This document shows, one piece after another, positions 37,194 through 51,096 of a stretch of DNA of 64,000 nt. The translations under genes and the position numbers were made by a program. Each line of letters starts with the position of its first letter. The first letter of the stretch is position 1. The DNA is from Crotophaga sulcirostris (taxonomy: Eukaryota; Chordata; Aves; Cuculiformes; Crotophagidae), in NCBI GenBank assembly GCA_013397455.1, contig VYZB01000382.1, positions 486,902 to 550,901 on the forward strand, in the 5' to 3' direction. The notes below the pieces were generated by a model that worked only from the letters and a program-made list of their open reading frames with translations, was not told the DNA's origin and made no database searches.

Positions 37194-39373
37194 TTTCTGT
37201 CTTTAAAAAATACTTTATAAAAGGCTTTCTGACTTTATAAATATTTGGTTTTGAGAGAAACTAAGGTGAATGAGTTTACTGTGGTCATATTTACTGTGGT
37301 AAATTTTGCTTGAACAAACTGTACACCGTGAAATGCCCCCTTCACTCTCCCATAACATGGAAGTTATTTTAAGTTCATGCAAACAGCCAAGAAAAATTTC
37401 AGCTTCTCTGGCACACGAACCCAGAAAGTCAGTAGGAGCTCTGCTAGCTGACTGGAATTGTTCCTTCTTACAGCAGGGTCATGAGCAGAGTTCACAGTAG
37501 AGTTCCTAGCAGGTGTTGCTGAGAGTATTTGTGTTTCTCCTAAAACACTGTCCGTCTGTCATACATACGGCTACTTTGCAGCAGAGCGGTTCCTTCCACA
37601 TATGAATGCATGTGAACTGTACCTTTAAAGCCCTTGCATTAAAACAAGGTCTCCTACTCGGAGTGGCTAACAGTTCAGATTATAATATGATCAGTCAAAC
37701 AAATGATTTTTAAAAGCTTTCTTCTATAATGTGACCTAGGGAGACGCATTAGCCAAGTAAATATATTGTTGATTTGTTTTTCCATTAACAATGAGTGATT
37801 TCTCTGTAGGTGACCTAGCAGTACTGGTTTCTGGGAATAAAGCAATGTTGATAAAGAGAAGGGAATCTAAAGGAAATAGTTTTGTCTTTCGAGAAAACTT
37901 GTACTCAAAATCAGGGCACTCAGGTTTCTCTGGTTTTATATCCTTTAGAGTAACATGCCTTTGTTGCTTTGTGTTCCTTTATCTCCAAGTCAAAAGAGTC
38001 ATGCTGTACATTATAGCAGCCGTACAGTTTTCATTTTCTCAATATCAATGCTCAGGCTATGCCTTTAAAAAACACGAGTTAATCTTGTGACTGTCTGTTC
38101 TGTGACATGTTATATAATTTAGTATGTATTTATTTATATCCCTCCATTGCAAAGAATGACAGTTTTCACCAAAAGAAAAGAAGACATTTATTCTCATTTG
38201 TTTGGTGATCCAAGATGTAACTGAACAAACAATTTGCCTGCACTGTTTGCTCTAGACTGAGAACAGGAAAAATAGATCTGGAATGGAGAATATGACAAAG
38301 CATGCGGCACTGGAGCTAGTCTTTTTTAATCAAGGTTGTCCCATGGTAGACTATGCCTGAAATTTTCATGCATTTATGCTTTTCTAATGTGTTAAGAAGT
38401 AAGTCTACATCCACTGTAAATTGATATTCAGCAGATTTGTTAGTATGCAGACCTTTGCAAGATAATCAAGACAGCACTTTAGTAAGTATTGCAATAATAT
38501 ATTTCTTAGAGTAGATGTTCCTTAGCAGATTTTGTCTGTGTCACTTCAGTGATAAATCTTTCTGACTCCTTAACCTTTAACTACACTTACATGTTTACCT
38601 TTGCCTGTGAGAAATAAAAGAAACTGGTAAGAATTTTATAAAACGAGCATGATTTATCTGGAGGTCACGGAGTCTATGATAATGAAAAAAATTGCCCCTA
38701 AAATTTACCATTAGGAGGAAGAAAGCTTAGAAGCTGTTCAAAACTGTTAGTAAAATGATTACGTCTTACATAGTGAATTCTCCAGGTTCTTCTTCAAGTT
38801 CTTCTTACAAAGTATTAAGCTAAAGGTCTAAAGCTAACCTTCCTAAGACATATTGCCCCTGTACACTCTTTATTCAGGTAAGGTTTTTGTCTCACAGAGA
38901 TTAAATGTGAGATTCATCTCACATAATTTTAACTTTCTAAAATTAAGGTGTGTACACCAAAATAGTCATCAAGGCTGTCTTCATAATTAGTAGAGAAGAC
39001 CTATATTAAGGGGAAACTTTATGTATTTTAGATAGCTTTCTTAGCATGGGATAAACCGTATCTGAAGTTGCTTAAGTGTTGTGTTTACTGTGGCTTAATG
39101 GTGGCAGACCTTCAGGGTCAGTTTAGACATTAATCCTAGCCACTGGCTTTTTCCACAGAAAGAAAATTTGTTCCATTTGCTTGGATTCTAACCTATGGTG
39201 GGTTCAAAGCCCTTTCTGCCCATGGATCTCCTTGGTGAACAAAGTTAGACCTACCTCTATCTTTGAAGTTTTAAGAATTGCACACCTAAACGCTATCTAT
39301 TGAGAAAGTAAGTATTATTCTTCTTGTGCCTTTGCCAAGCATAATTTGTAACAATACTTATTCCCTTCCTCCC

Positions 39374-39389
39374 ATCTTCAGCTGAAGAT
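39374..39389. repeat. Perfect 16-bp palindrome centred on an E-box
   Basis: ATCTTCAGCTGAAGAT is self-complementary over all 16 positions, with CAGCTG at its centre. Confidence 0.7.
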
Positions 39390-41679
39390 AAATAGATTGA
39401 ATATTGAGACATACTTGGAGACTGTAACTACACTTTTAATAGAAAATTGAACAATGACAGGGAATATTTTGTGGCCTTGATGCCAAGTGATATGGTCTGC
39501 CCATGATCTTAAGGTTAAACTCTTTCCCTCTTAAACAGAGTGGCAAACTGCCTGTTGGAAAAGGTCCTTGGCTTGTGTTAATACCCAGCCTTTGCTGAGC
39601 ATTACTTGTCCTAGTCACAATCATGCTAGGGATGATTCAAATGGCATGGAAAATGACATTTTCATGTCAGGAACATTCCCTGGTATTTTTTGTTTTACTT
39701 ATACAGCTGTTGTCTGTGGTGATGGAGGACATGTAAGTACTTAAATAAGCGGAACTTGTTTATACTTGCCTTGCCAAGTAAAGCTGTGTGAACCTCTTAG
39801 TTGCAAAATAAAACTCTGAGGAGCATCATCTAAATGCTGAGATACTGATGAAACTCTAGTCTTTACTGTGGCACCAGCAATATTAAGCATAGCTTGTAGT
39901 GCTCCAGTCTAGGAGCTTTTCCACTGTACAATGTGAAGAGAGTCTTTTATATTGTGGAAAAATAAGGAGAAAGTTGTGCTGTGTTACTGCTTACATCACT
40001 CGGGGATGATAATGCACCAATGATGGAAAGAGAGGAGCTGATAGGAAAGCAGGTAGAAAACTGTAGTATTTTCTAGGCTTCTGCCCCTCTTTACCTTATA
40101 AGATTGTTGGAGTGAACAAGACCTGTACTACAGCCTTACAGAGTAGTTGCAGTGATGATTCAAGGATATTTAGCTGCCAAGCCATTGTTGAAATTATCTA
40201 GTCCGCATGCCACATAGGGTTGAGCCAATGTGAAATGTATACCTTTTAGTCTTTGTTCTTTCCCACTAAATGTGTGTATCAGCAAAATTAGTGCTTGGAA
40301 ACAGGGTTGCCTTGGGAATATTAATTTGAAATCATGGTGGCTATTTGTTGATGATACTGGAAGAAGGGATACATGTAAGGAGAACAACAGTGGGGACAAG
40401 TTCATATCTGTCCATTCCTCAGAAGGTATTTAAGACTCCCAAGGCTATTAAAAATATAGACGTGCCTGAATTAGTTTAATACCTCTTACTGGATTTTTCA
40501 AGGTTTCACTCTGAATGAACCTGAAATGCAGTCAGAACTTGTTTGCAATCAAAACTGATGAGAAGCCCTGCCAACAGCCTGAGCTGCTTCAAACAAACAC
40601 CACCAGTTTATAGGTTCATAAATATCAGATGCATTGTTTTGAAAACTCCATTAAGCAGTCCCAAATGCCGTGGTGGCAGCTGAGCAAAGATTGAAAGAGT
40701 AATGGGGAAAAAGCCCAACAGCTTGTGTTTGTGGGGAAGAATCTCTCAGGCAGCAGAACCAGATGACAGTATAAGCATAGCTTTTCTGTATTACATTAAA
40801 GAATATATACAGTTTAACCTGCATCTGAATTTCTTTTCTTCTGAGAGAATGAGGTGACTCCTTGATAATAACGCTTCTTGGAGCTCAAGAAATAGACAAG
40901 GCAGCTGACACATTAGGGTGTCAATAAGTGTTTATCCCAAGAATGAATACATTTTTCACAGGCTCAGTGCTTATTTTCAGTCTTGTTAGTAACACAAGCA
41001 ATATGCCTTTTGTTGGCAGTGCAGCAGAGCTGAAAAAAGAGCAGGTTGTACATCAAGGCACAATTCAAGGTAGGAGGGGTACAGAAATGGTTGGGTGGTG
41101 CCTATTGTTGAGTATTGCTTTAGCAGGCTGTGCTTCTATGCTGCTGCTGTCACTGTGGTGTGCCCTTTTCTTCTGACTTGATACTTGAAATAGTAGATTA
41201 GGGTATCAGAGGACCAGGAAGAGCCTCCTTGTTCTGTCATGACCATGCTGAATTATTGTTATCTGGCTACTTCCATATATAACAGCTTTCACATCACAAT
41301 TTTTGTAGGTAGAAATTTTACAGCCTCAGCTATGAAAAGGTGAGATCCTGGACAGGATTTTTTTGGCTGCTATAAAGTAGCTACAATTTTATGCAATAAT
41401 TTTCACTGGTTTTATTGTTTATGGTTCACTGTAGTTTACTTTCTCAATATATGTGCATCCCTCTTCAAATAAACACTTTGCTGGTCATATTTAAAAATAG
41501 AAGAAGGGAAGGGGCAGAGAATTGTGATAAACTGGGAATGTGAAGTCTTTGGGATGCAATCTTCTTTGAGTTGTGTATGGGATTGTAATAGAAGACTGAA
41601 ATGAGGTTGGAATTCAAGGATTTGACTGGGTTCTGATGATTTTTCCTGAATAGTTCTTAATACATTTTTTGGCAGTGTT

Positions 41680-41732
41680 TGTTGTTGTTGTTTTGTGTTT
41701 GTTTGTTTGTATTTGGTTTTGTTTGTTTTTTA
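41680..41732 (+). repeat. GTT/GTTTG low-complexity stretch
   Basis: Repeated GTT and GTTTG units over about 50 bp. Simple sequence. Confidence 0.7.
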
Positions 41733-42170
41733 AATTTTATTTGCACGGTAATAAGGATTATCCAGGTTTCATAGCTATGCCAGGACTATGGAGTAGACCG
41801 GATCTTGCTTTCAGTTGAATTTCTGTTAATCCCCAAATCTGAGTAACCTCAGTTCTAAGATCTCTACTTAAGTATAGTTGTTTCTTTGTAGGTACATATT
41901 TTCTTAAAATTACTTTTAGAAGGAAAGCTGCATGCATTTTTTGATGTTTATAATTCTGTTATACTTGAGTCATTCAGTTTACTGGGAATCAGCACAGTAT
42001 CCTGACATGCTGTGAACTATCATAGAATGGGTTAACTTTAGAGACAGAGAGTCTGAGGAAGGGTGAGGCAGGAACCATATCCTGTTCTGCAGATGCATTG
42101 GAAGTTACTCTCTGAATTACTTCCCCTGTTAAAGTTCTTCAGTCTGATGAGATTCATGAGCGTCATAAAT

Positions 42171-42198
42171 TGAAGTATGCTGCACTCAGCATGCTTCA
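42171..42198. repeat. 12-bp hairpin with four-base loop
   Basis: TGAAGTATGCTG (42171-42182) pairs with CAGCATGCTTCA (42187-42198), with a single T-G pair and loop CACT. Confidence 0.65.
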
Positions 42199-45100
42199 CT
42201 GTAGTCTATGGGGCTATTTGGTATGAATAATGGCAAGCGACTGATTTTGTGTAACTCATAAGCAATTAGAGTAGCAAAGGTAAGAGTGGGACTGTAAATA
42301 ATCAAAGTAAATGATTAGAATGCTCTTGAGCTTTTCTCACCTAACAACATAGAAGTGAAGGGCACAGGTAAAGCAGTTTGCACTACTTGCTGAAACATAT
42401 TAACTTATTTGTTGAGTAGAAAAGGCAAGTGAAACGGCACCTTCCACATCAGTATTTGAAACAGGTTGTAATAGCATTTTTAATGAGGATGAGACCTAGA
42501 CAGAAAGAAGGCTCCATCTTCCTTGAGAAATCATCAAGCAGGACTGCATGGCTCATCATATAGTGCAAAGACAGTCCTTCAGGCAGGAGGTAAGTTTGCA
42601 TGCCTCCTTGCAGAGACGCATACACTGGTGCTAGACACAGCTCTTTGTTACTGTGCTCCATGTCACTGCCTACTTTTAACGGGTTGATCTTAGCAGCAGA
42701 TTATGTTTTCCAATCTAAAGTTGGGCTGCTTTTTGAGCACCACTTAGACCCTGTCCTGGGTCATTAGTTGTGTCTTAGTCCAACCTGCTAGCTATAACGT
42801 GGTCCTGCCAATGTCTTACAGTGTGATCCAAGAGCACTTTGGCATCCTGTACGAGCTCTGAGCTGACTGTAAAATGTAGATAATATAATCTACTCACTCT
42901 ACAGTCAATCATTCATGTTCTTAAAATATTACCTAAATATTGTTAATGGCAATATATATAGCAAAAGTATGAATAAAAATCCTCTTGTGGTACATACCAT
43001 TTCCTGTTCTTGTAGTGGTTTCAAACTTCACTATTTTAAATCTCCTTTTGAAAATGTTTGCATTCCTGTGTGAGTCAGATTTGAATAAGGGTCAGGGTTT
43101 GGCTCAAAAGCTCATTATTGCCACATGCATAAAGAAGACAGGATGTGAGGAGAAAAGGAGAGTGGGAGATTGTAAGTTAGGAAGATAACTATCAACACAT
43201 CACATCCAATGGGTACTTCAGAGGTTTCTGAGCTATGATGCCTCAGTCACGAGTAGACTTCAAATCAGTTACAGCGATGTCAAAAAAAACCCAAACCCAA
43301 CCACGTTGCTTATACTGTATTTTCAATAAAAATTGATATTACAGCCTCACAATTATCTGTTAGACATTTGCTATGGTCTGTGAAGAATTCTGACACATGG
43401 CAGCAGTCTGTTACAGAACTGGCCCCTTGTCTGAAATTTCTGGTCTTCTGCAACCAGTCATTCAAATGATGGACTGGAATGTAAAAGAAGTGCTGGAGTG
43501 AACATTACAGAAGTAATGCACTCAAAAAGATATTTCTTCTTAACAGCAAGCAGTTAAGGTTTTCTCTGAAGTGCAAGTATTTTCATCTCTTTGTTGTTTT
43601 CTTCCCATCTGATTTAATTGTGAGTAATTTAATTATGTAATCAAATAACCAGTTCTTCAATATTTTGCTAAAACCAGATACCTGGCTCAAGTAATATCTC
43701 CTGAAAGAAGAGTACAGCTGGCTAATTAAATGCATTGTTAGGAAGTGTCCAGGGATTATCAAAATAATCAAACAAAGAATAGGACAAACTAACGAGCCAA
43801 CATTCTGTGAGAATTTTGATTTTGAAGGTTAATGTTTTGCTTATAAGATGAATAAAAATATTTCCAATCAAAAGGCATATCTGTACATATATAAATGAGT
43901 ATGCTTTTATTATATATATAAAGAAAGAGTATGGGGATTGCTTATGCCAGTCCACATCTCCACATGGAGTGATGTGTGGGACAAGGAAGTGAATGCAATC
44001 CAGAACATGTATGGAGATGCTCTATGAAGGTAATCTTATGAGAAAGAATTAACAACAAGTGCCTGGTTTGACAGCAAAATCAAGGGTGAAAGGGGACCTG
44101 GTGGTAAGTATTCAGGATTAGGAGAGGAGTTATATATGCAGGAAGGCAGGTGAATTACTTAAGTCAAAGGGCAAATTTTGGCATTAAACTAATGGGTCTG
44201 AATGGTTGTGAATGGCCATTTAGTCTGTACGTACGAAAGTTTGTGACCATCAGAGAAAGAAAAGCCTGGAATAATAGGGGTCAAATATATCTAGTTATTT
44301 TTTAAGATGGGAAATTATGAGAAAGATTATAAGGCATGGGTACTTGGGAACTGAAGGAATAGAGTTGAAGTGCAAAGAGATTACTTGTGACTGACTCTTC
44401 CTCTGTGGTTATTGGTTAGCCCATTTCAACTTCTTTAAGTGACTGAGCAGGAAGCAGAAGAACAGCTAGGACACTTGGGGCTAATCAACAGAGCATCTGT
44501 GTTTATACCTTTAAAGCAGCTGTTTTAAAAGGTGTAACTTTGTGGTACTGTCCTAATTCATGCCAGATGAGATTCTGGCCACGGGCGTCACACTGGATTA
44601 ATGAAAATAAATAAATTATTCTGTTTGTAAACTCTGACCTGTAAAGCCCCCAGTGGAAGTAGCTCTCTGGTAGTGAAGGAAGTTCTTATATAATGCAGCA
44701 AAAGTAATGGTTGATGAATAAACTTCATTATAAGGGAAGAAAACCCCCAAACCTCACGCTTTTCTTTCATTATCCTTCAGAAGAAAATCCACTACTAGGA
44801 AACTGGTAGTATTTGCCAACCTTCTACCTGGTTTTCCTTCAATTCTTGTTATACCTCCTCGAAGCTGAGGGCTTTCCTTTCAGAGAATAGATTGCATTCT
44901 TGTATTTACTACCAAAAAAAATAAAGAGAGAGAGAAATAGAAACTTTTCAACTTCATTGCCTAATGGATAAATACATTGCACAAAAATTCTCTTCCATCT
45001 TTCCACTTCAAGTTCTGTAGAAAAATCAAAAAGTCTAAGTCTATTGGCTGTGGTCATATGGATATGACCTTGCTGGCCAGTATTAGTGTGTGCTAGCCAC

Positions 45101-48100
45101 ATGACGGGAATTGTTCATGAGTGCTGAAACCATTGTACAGACCTATGACTTTATGGAATGTAATGTCATAAACATATTTAAATTGCAGTCCCCAAATTAC
45201 TGAGTCAAAGGTTTAATCATGTTTCTTCTCTGATTTTGAAGTTCTTATACATCAGTGTGTTGTTTTATTGTAAAACTTTTCCACAAAGCTTCTAACACTC
45301 TTAAAATATGTAAGATAATCAGTATACCTAGAAAGTAGCTTTTCTTCTTTTGGGGTGCCCTGTGATAAAACACCTGCTGTTACTCAGCCACCACAGCAGA
45401 ACTTGTTCATTCTTGTCCTATTTCTTTGCTTCCCCCCACACTCCCTTCAGCAAACATTGTGCAACAATCAGATATCTAACAAATAAGGTGGCTGCTTCAG
45501 GATACATGAGTGAATTAAATCCTCTGTGGCTTCACCATCATATCTGCAATTACTTTAATCTTTTAATTGATAGTACATGCATGTCCCAGGAAAAGATTTG
45601 CTAAACTTGCCTTTCATATAATCTTACAGTTACAGTGCATGTCAAGATTCATGGGCATTTATCATTTCCTGTACACCTTAAGCAAAGATAATGCAAAAAT
45701 GCTAAGGAGTGTTGATTATATAATGAACTTTCTGACTTGCGCTGAGTCACATTAGCCTGTAGAGTTTCACTAGATTTCAATCTGATTTCCTTACATTATA
45801 AAAAAAAATTACTCAATGAAATAATCAGGTGGTGAGTCTGTATATGCCTAAGCCCGCATTAATTTCTGATTTAATTCCACTGGCACTGTCAGACTCGTAC
45901 TATGGAAGAATTTGGCTTGTTCAATGTAGCCTGTTGTTGTTTTCCACAACATCTTGCTTTGTCTTCTTTCATTATAGATATGCTCGCAAATAAAATATAG
46001 CATTACAGGGATAAATAACAGATTTCCATGTGTATCCAGTGTATGCAGAAAATGTTGACATTTCGCTGTAATTTTTTGGGCATAATTTTATAATATATTG
46101 AGTAACTGCAGGATTTCATTCTTCAATTGCGCTTCTTGCTTTTTGTAGGAAATTGTGTAAAGAATTTTAAACCTTTACTATGGGAAAAACTTAGGCCTAC
46201 AGCTTTGAGTAAATGTAGAATACAAAAAGAAAAGTCATATTAATATTTATATTTTAAACAACATTTTGGGGGCAGACACAGCATGAAAAGCTGCCAAACT
46301 GAGTTCTACTGATTTTTTTTTTCCTTTTGAGTTTAAACTAGATTTTCTTGCTTTTTCAAGGTTAAATATATAGCATTGGCAAAACACTGTGACGCTCATG
46401 CTGTGAGCTTTGCGAAGTAGCATCTTTTATAGATCACAAGGACATGGAGAGCAGGAAAGAAACTTCTCAGTGTAGCCTCTTCAGCTTCCCACAAGTGAAG
46501 GGTTAGGGGTGAGGTCTGTGCTCAGTCTTTCGTTTTTTCAATCGTTACCCACACTAACAACATTTTATGCTCTTTGCAGAGGAGTAAATGGAGGGCAATG
46601 AATAATCTGGCCACTTTCCTATAGACTTTAGATCAATAATGGAGTCAGATGGACTTTGAATACCTGCCTCATGGGAGTTGCACTTTTATATCTGTAGGAC
46701 AGAAACAGCTATTACACAACCACGATTTTCATTCACTAGCTGGATAATGGATTCTGTCATTAAAACTGTCCGTTTCCTCCTAAACCATCTTTTGAACTTT
46801 ATTTCCTCAGGTTCATTCCAAGACTATGTAAACAAGTTTAGCTGCAGCAGCTTGCCAGATAACCAGGGTTCACTGGCAGTCACTTGGTCCAAAAGTCTCT
46901 GTCAGTGCTGTTTACTACTAATCGCTAAAAATTGCACTGTATTAGTGTGATATATTTACTAGTTTTAAGACCTTTTCTTAGCACAAATTTTATCATATTT
47001 TTATACAGCCATATGTATCATCATTCTCCTTATGAAAAGGTGAGGTAGTGCAGAATGACTAATCACAGAGAAATCAGTGTACTGTCATCCTTCTCCCAAG
47101 AAGGACCTTACTTGATTTGTTCAATAGAGCATTAAAAAAACAATCAGTATTTATTTTCCAGTATCTCACCTGATGACTGAGTGAATAACCATCACATGAA
47201 CAAAGAGCAACCTGTTTGCTTCATAAATGACACAGTTTCAGGCACTTATGAAGTAATTAAATATTACACCTGAGAGTAATGTTAAGTGAATATGATGAGC
47301 TAAGTTTTTGAGCAGTGCATGAGAAGGAAAAAGTCAACTGTAGATTACACATCAATTCCTATTGTAAAGTTGAATACTATTTGTTTAGTAGTGATGATTC
47401 ATGAGACCCTAGAGACCCTGAGAAGTGTGACGCTTACACAGAGTTTCTGTACTCCAGTTAAATGAGGCATGAGTGTTTTTTTTTTTCCTTTCTCCTTCTT
47501 ACCTCTGTTTCTATGTTTCTGGTCTGTTCTCTGTTCGCTTGCAAAGACAGCTTGCACTTTATATTATCCTGTGGGATCATGTACTGGATGAAATAACACA
47601 CAGATTCTATTTGTATCGAACCACTTTTTTCTCTGTTTTAAAATAAATACTAACAGAGCTACTTCTACTGTGTCTTATTTGGTTTGGAGCGAGCTTACTG
47701 CTGACATCTGTTGATTTTTCAGAGTCTTCCTTTCCGTAAGTCTTGTGCCTTCCTCTGTTTTTTATGCAGGATATTACAGTGCTTATTCCCATTCTTTCTG
47801 CCATTGCAATTTCTAAAAGTAATCAGCCCATAAAAGTAGATATTGAGCTTTATTGTTACCAGCACAGTGAGATTAATAGTGGTGAATATACTGTACCTCA
47901 CTAAGAGGGAGCCTTAAATTGTTTGACACATCTCCCAGGGCAGTCGGGGAGTTCTGAGAAACCCCACGGCTTCCTGTTACTCCTTCCACAGTAGTATGGG
48001 TCTGCATTGATTTTTCCAGTAGTCTGTGCCAAACAGGAACAATTTAGCTCATAGGGGGGTAGTAAAATAATCTTTACAAGCAATGAATATAGTAAAGTGG

Positions 48101-48149
48101 GGCAGAAACTGGATTTGTGTTTGTGGGAGAGTAAGGATCTGGTAGTTTA

Positions 48150-48580
48150 ATATCTTTCAGTGAAATTCTAAATAAAAAAAAATCTGATTAATGTGATTTG
48201 GGACCGCTGAAGGATTTCATTTTTTTTTATCACTTTCTTTCACTTCAAGAAGGTATGATTTATTATTTAATACAGTTAAAATATTTCAGTTCAATCTTTT
48301 CCTTTGCTTATCTATGAGTTTCAATCGAATGCAACACAGCCTAATATAAATTAACAATGAAATCAGCAGGAAATGTTTTTTAACATTGTCAAAATGAAAT
48401 TTCCCATTTCTGGAGTGCTGTTAGAAAGATGAGATCATTGTTGTCAGCTTTTTCCTACTAAGCATGTAATTGAAACAAACCTGTTCTTCAGAAAATTTTC
48501 AGAATGTTAGTTTTCTCAGTGAAATCAATTTTCAATGGCTGTGATCAGTGCTGGAGATTATTAAAGGAATTTACATTTTG
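48150..48580. promoter_or_regulatory. Candidate conserved regulatory element (speculative)
   Basis: AT-rich sequence with several TAAT homeodomain-type cores. It lies in the CR1-free stretch. No direct evidence of function; listed only as a candidate. Confidence 0.15.
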
Positions 48581-51076
48581 AAACGTAGTTTCTAAGTTCC
48601 AGGCTAGACCACTGGTGGGTTTTTTTGTTTTTTTTTTTTTCCCCGTGGAATTAACCTTAAATTAGGTGCACATGCCATCTTAATCTTATTTTGCTCTCAA
48701 CCTTTGCTTCAGGAAATGTACATAGAAAAGATAGCATTAATGAACTAGGCTTATATTATCAGTGCTCTAGTGGCTGCATGAGTATTTCCTCTGCTTCTTT
48801 ATATTAGCTTATTATCAAGAGTAAAATGCATCAAAATTGCCACTAAAGGTTTATCTTCTGTTCCAGAGCTCTCTTTTCTTTTCTCAGTGTTTCTGAAGGG
48901 TCAGTGCTTTTAAAAATAATCGTAGGATGTTTGAAATAGAGATAAGTGAAAAGCATTCAAGGGAACGATTAATTTTCTAAGAAACTATGAACACAAGAAC
49001 ATGTTCAGGCATTAACTAATGAATGCAAGACATCTTTCTTTTTGCTCAAGATGTGGTTAAGACTAGTTTTATTGACAATGCTAGCAGTATTATTACAGGA
49101 TACCTGTGACTTTGCTCTTCGTGAGATCCTTGAGTTGTATTCATTCCTCTGTTGTCATAAAAGTGTATTTATATAAGAGAAGACTGCACAGCCTGTATTA
49201 GGGAAATTGTCATGGTCAGATGCAATGTGACTTTGTGACATTGAAAAGGAGCATTTTGCTGAGTAAGTCAATTCAAGAAGTTGCACTGTGAAGAAGGAAC
49301 AGAGTGTTAATGAATTCTCTGAATTTTCATTTTAATGCTAATAGAAACTACTCTTTAAATACCATGCCTAGAAAATTGAGTGTCAAGCCTTCAAAAAGTA
49401 CATGTGGCATAAATACCTTCTCCATATCTTACACCTTATTAAGGCCTCTGAGTGTCCAGTCAGCCTGGGAGACCCAATGCAGCTTTCTTCTGAAATGCTT
49501 CAGGAGCTCAAAAGGGGAAAAATTTAATGCAGAGGAATGGATGTTTTACACAGAATCTTCCACTGGTTATTGATGTCTGAGTAGATCCTGGGTCATGCCT
49601 TCCATGTGTAGCTAATCCTTCTCCAGGGGTGTCATTTGCTAGGTTCCCTTTATGGACCCTTTGTTTGTTTTGTGGGGTTTTTTTTAAAGCAACTTAGTTT
49701 GGGGGTTCTCCACTGAGAGGATCCATGAGCTTTATTATTAAGTTGCATAGCTCTAGATTCAATTGCAGTTGGACTTAAAGATACAGATGAAAGAAGATGC
49801 TGTTGTGATTGATGAATCATGTGCTATTGGAGTGCACTAAATACATGAACGTTTCAAGTAAATTGAAAAAAACTTTTACTTCTTTTCAGTAATTAAGAAA
49901 TTAAGAAATAAAGTATGTGTGAAAGGCAGCTCTGCTACAAACAAATGTCCAGTGCTACTGGCGTGTTTTTTCTATCTGAAAAAATCCTTCTATGGCACAA
50001 AGCCTTTTACAGATCAATTTAGCTGTGGAAATGACAATGCAAAATCATTTAACCCCTCCTTAGACTATATCATCCCCTGATTACAGAAAATATCTTCTGT
50101 TAAGTGGTCCATAGTCTACATGCCAGATGTTTAGTTTAAGAACAGAGCTTCAGCCGGTATGCCTGGACATGACTACATTTAACCTACTGGATATGCATCG
50201 TTTTACTCCAATAGAGGCCCGTTTCAAGTATCTGTAAGCACACTGGACCCTGCAGAAGAAGCAGAAAATTGTCATTACTTTTTCCTCCATGAGATGTTTT
50301 CTGATAATATTGGAGTCTCTGAGACATGATCATGAGACATGATTTTGTCCATGCTATTCTCACCCTGTCAAAGTCTTGACAAAGTGCTTCGGAGAAATTT
50401 TAAAAAGTCTTTTATACTTCTGAGTATTATTGACTTTTGTAGATAGCAAAAACTTGAAGGACCTAGTTCATCAAGAATTTCTGTGGAACTGATTTCTCTT
50501 CTTAGCTGAAGGGTGAATTCTGTCGTGATACTCCTGAGGAAAAATGACTCAGGTTCAAGACAGATTTTTCCTCAACTAGTTAATGCCCTGTTGAGTTAGG
50601 CAGTAGTGATTCATAAATTGCTGGTGATGTATGACAGTAAAGTCTATTGCACTGCTCTATAGTAAGATAAATGCAAACAATGATGATGATGATGATAGAA
50701 TCCATGGATGTCTTTTTATCAGAACAACTCTATACATTTAGCAAATGTTGCGTCAAGCCTCACAATGAATTGGCTGCATATGAACAAACCATGATAAAAG
50801 GAAGGGGACACAAGAAGTTGGCAGCATTCCTCACAAGATCCTTCAGTTTGATCATCTAGCCATTATTTTCGAAGTCTCCATCCAGTGCTGGGACAGTTGA
50901 TGGTAAACTTTGCATATCTTCAGAACTGAGGTGGTACTACTGACTGATTGCACAAGGTCAGACCTTAGCTTTATTGCTTGAAGGATAAATGTAAAACAAA
51001 CCTGTCAATGATTTTGTAAAATAATTTAATACCTTAACACCTTTGTTAAAAAAGAAAAAAATAGTGTATATATGTA

Positions 51077-51096
51077 TGTGTGTGTGTGTGTGTGTG
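51077..51096 (+). repeat. (TG)10 microsatellite
   Basis: Ten uninterrupted TG units, preceded by TATATATGTA-type imperfect units. Probably polymorphic. Confidence 0.9.

Noticed and set aside
47399..47425. Short direct repeats (AGAGACCCT twice; also ATTTACTGTGGT near 37276-37304 and TCCAGACAT near 55036-55067)
   Set aside because: Two-copy repeats of 9-12 bp are expected by chance or slippage in a window of this size.
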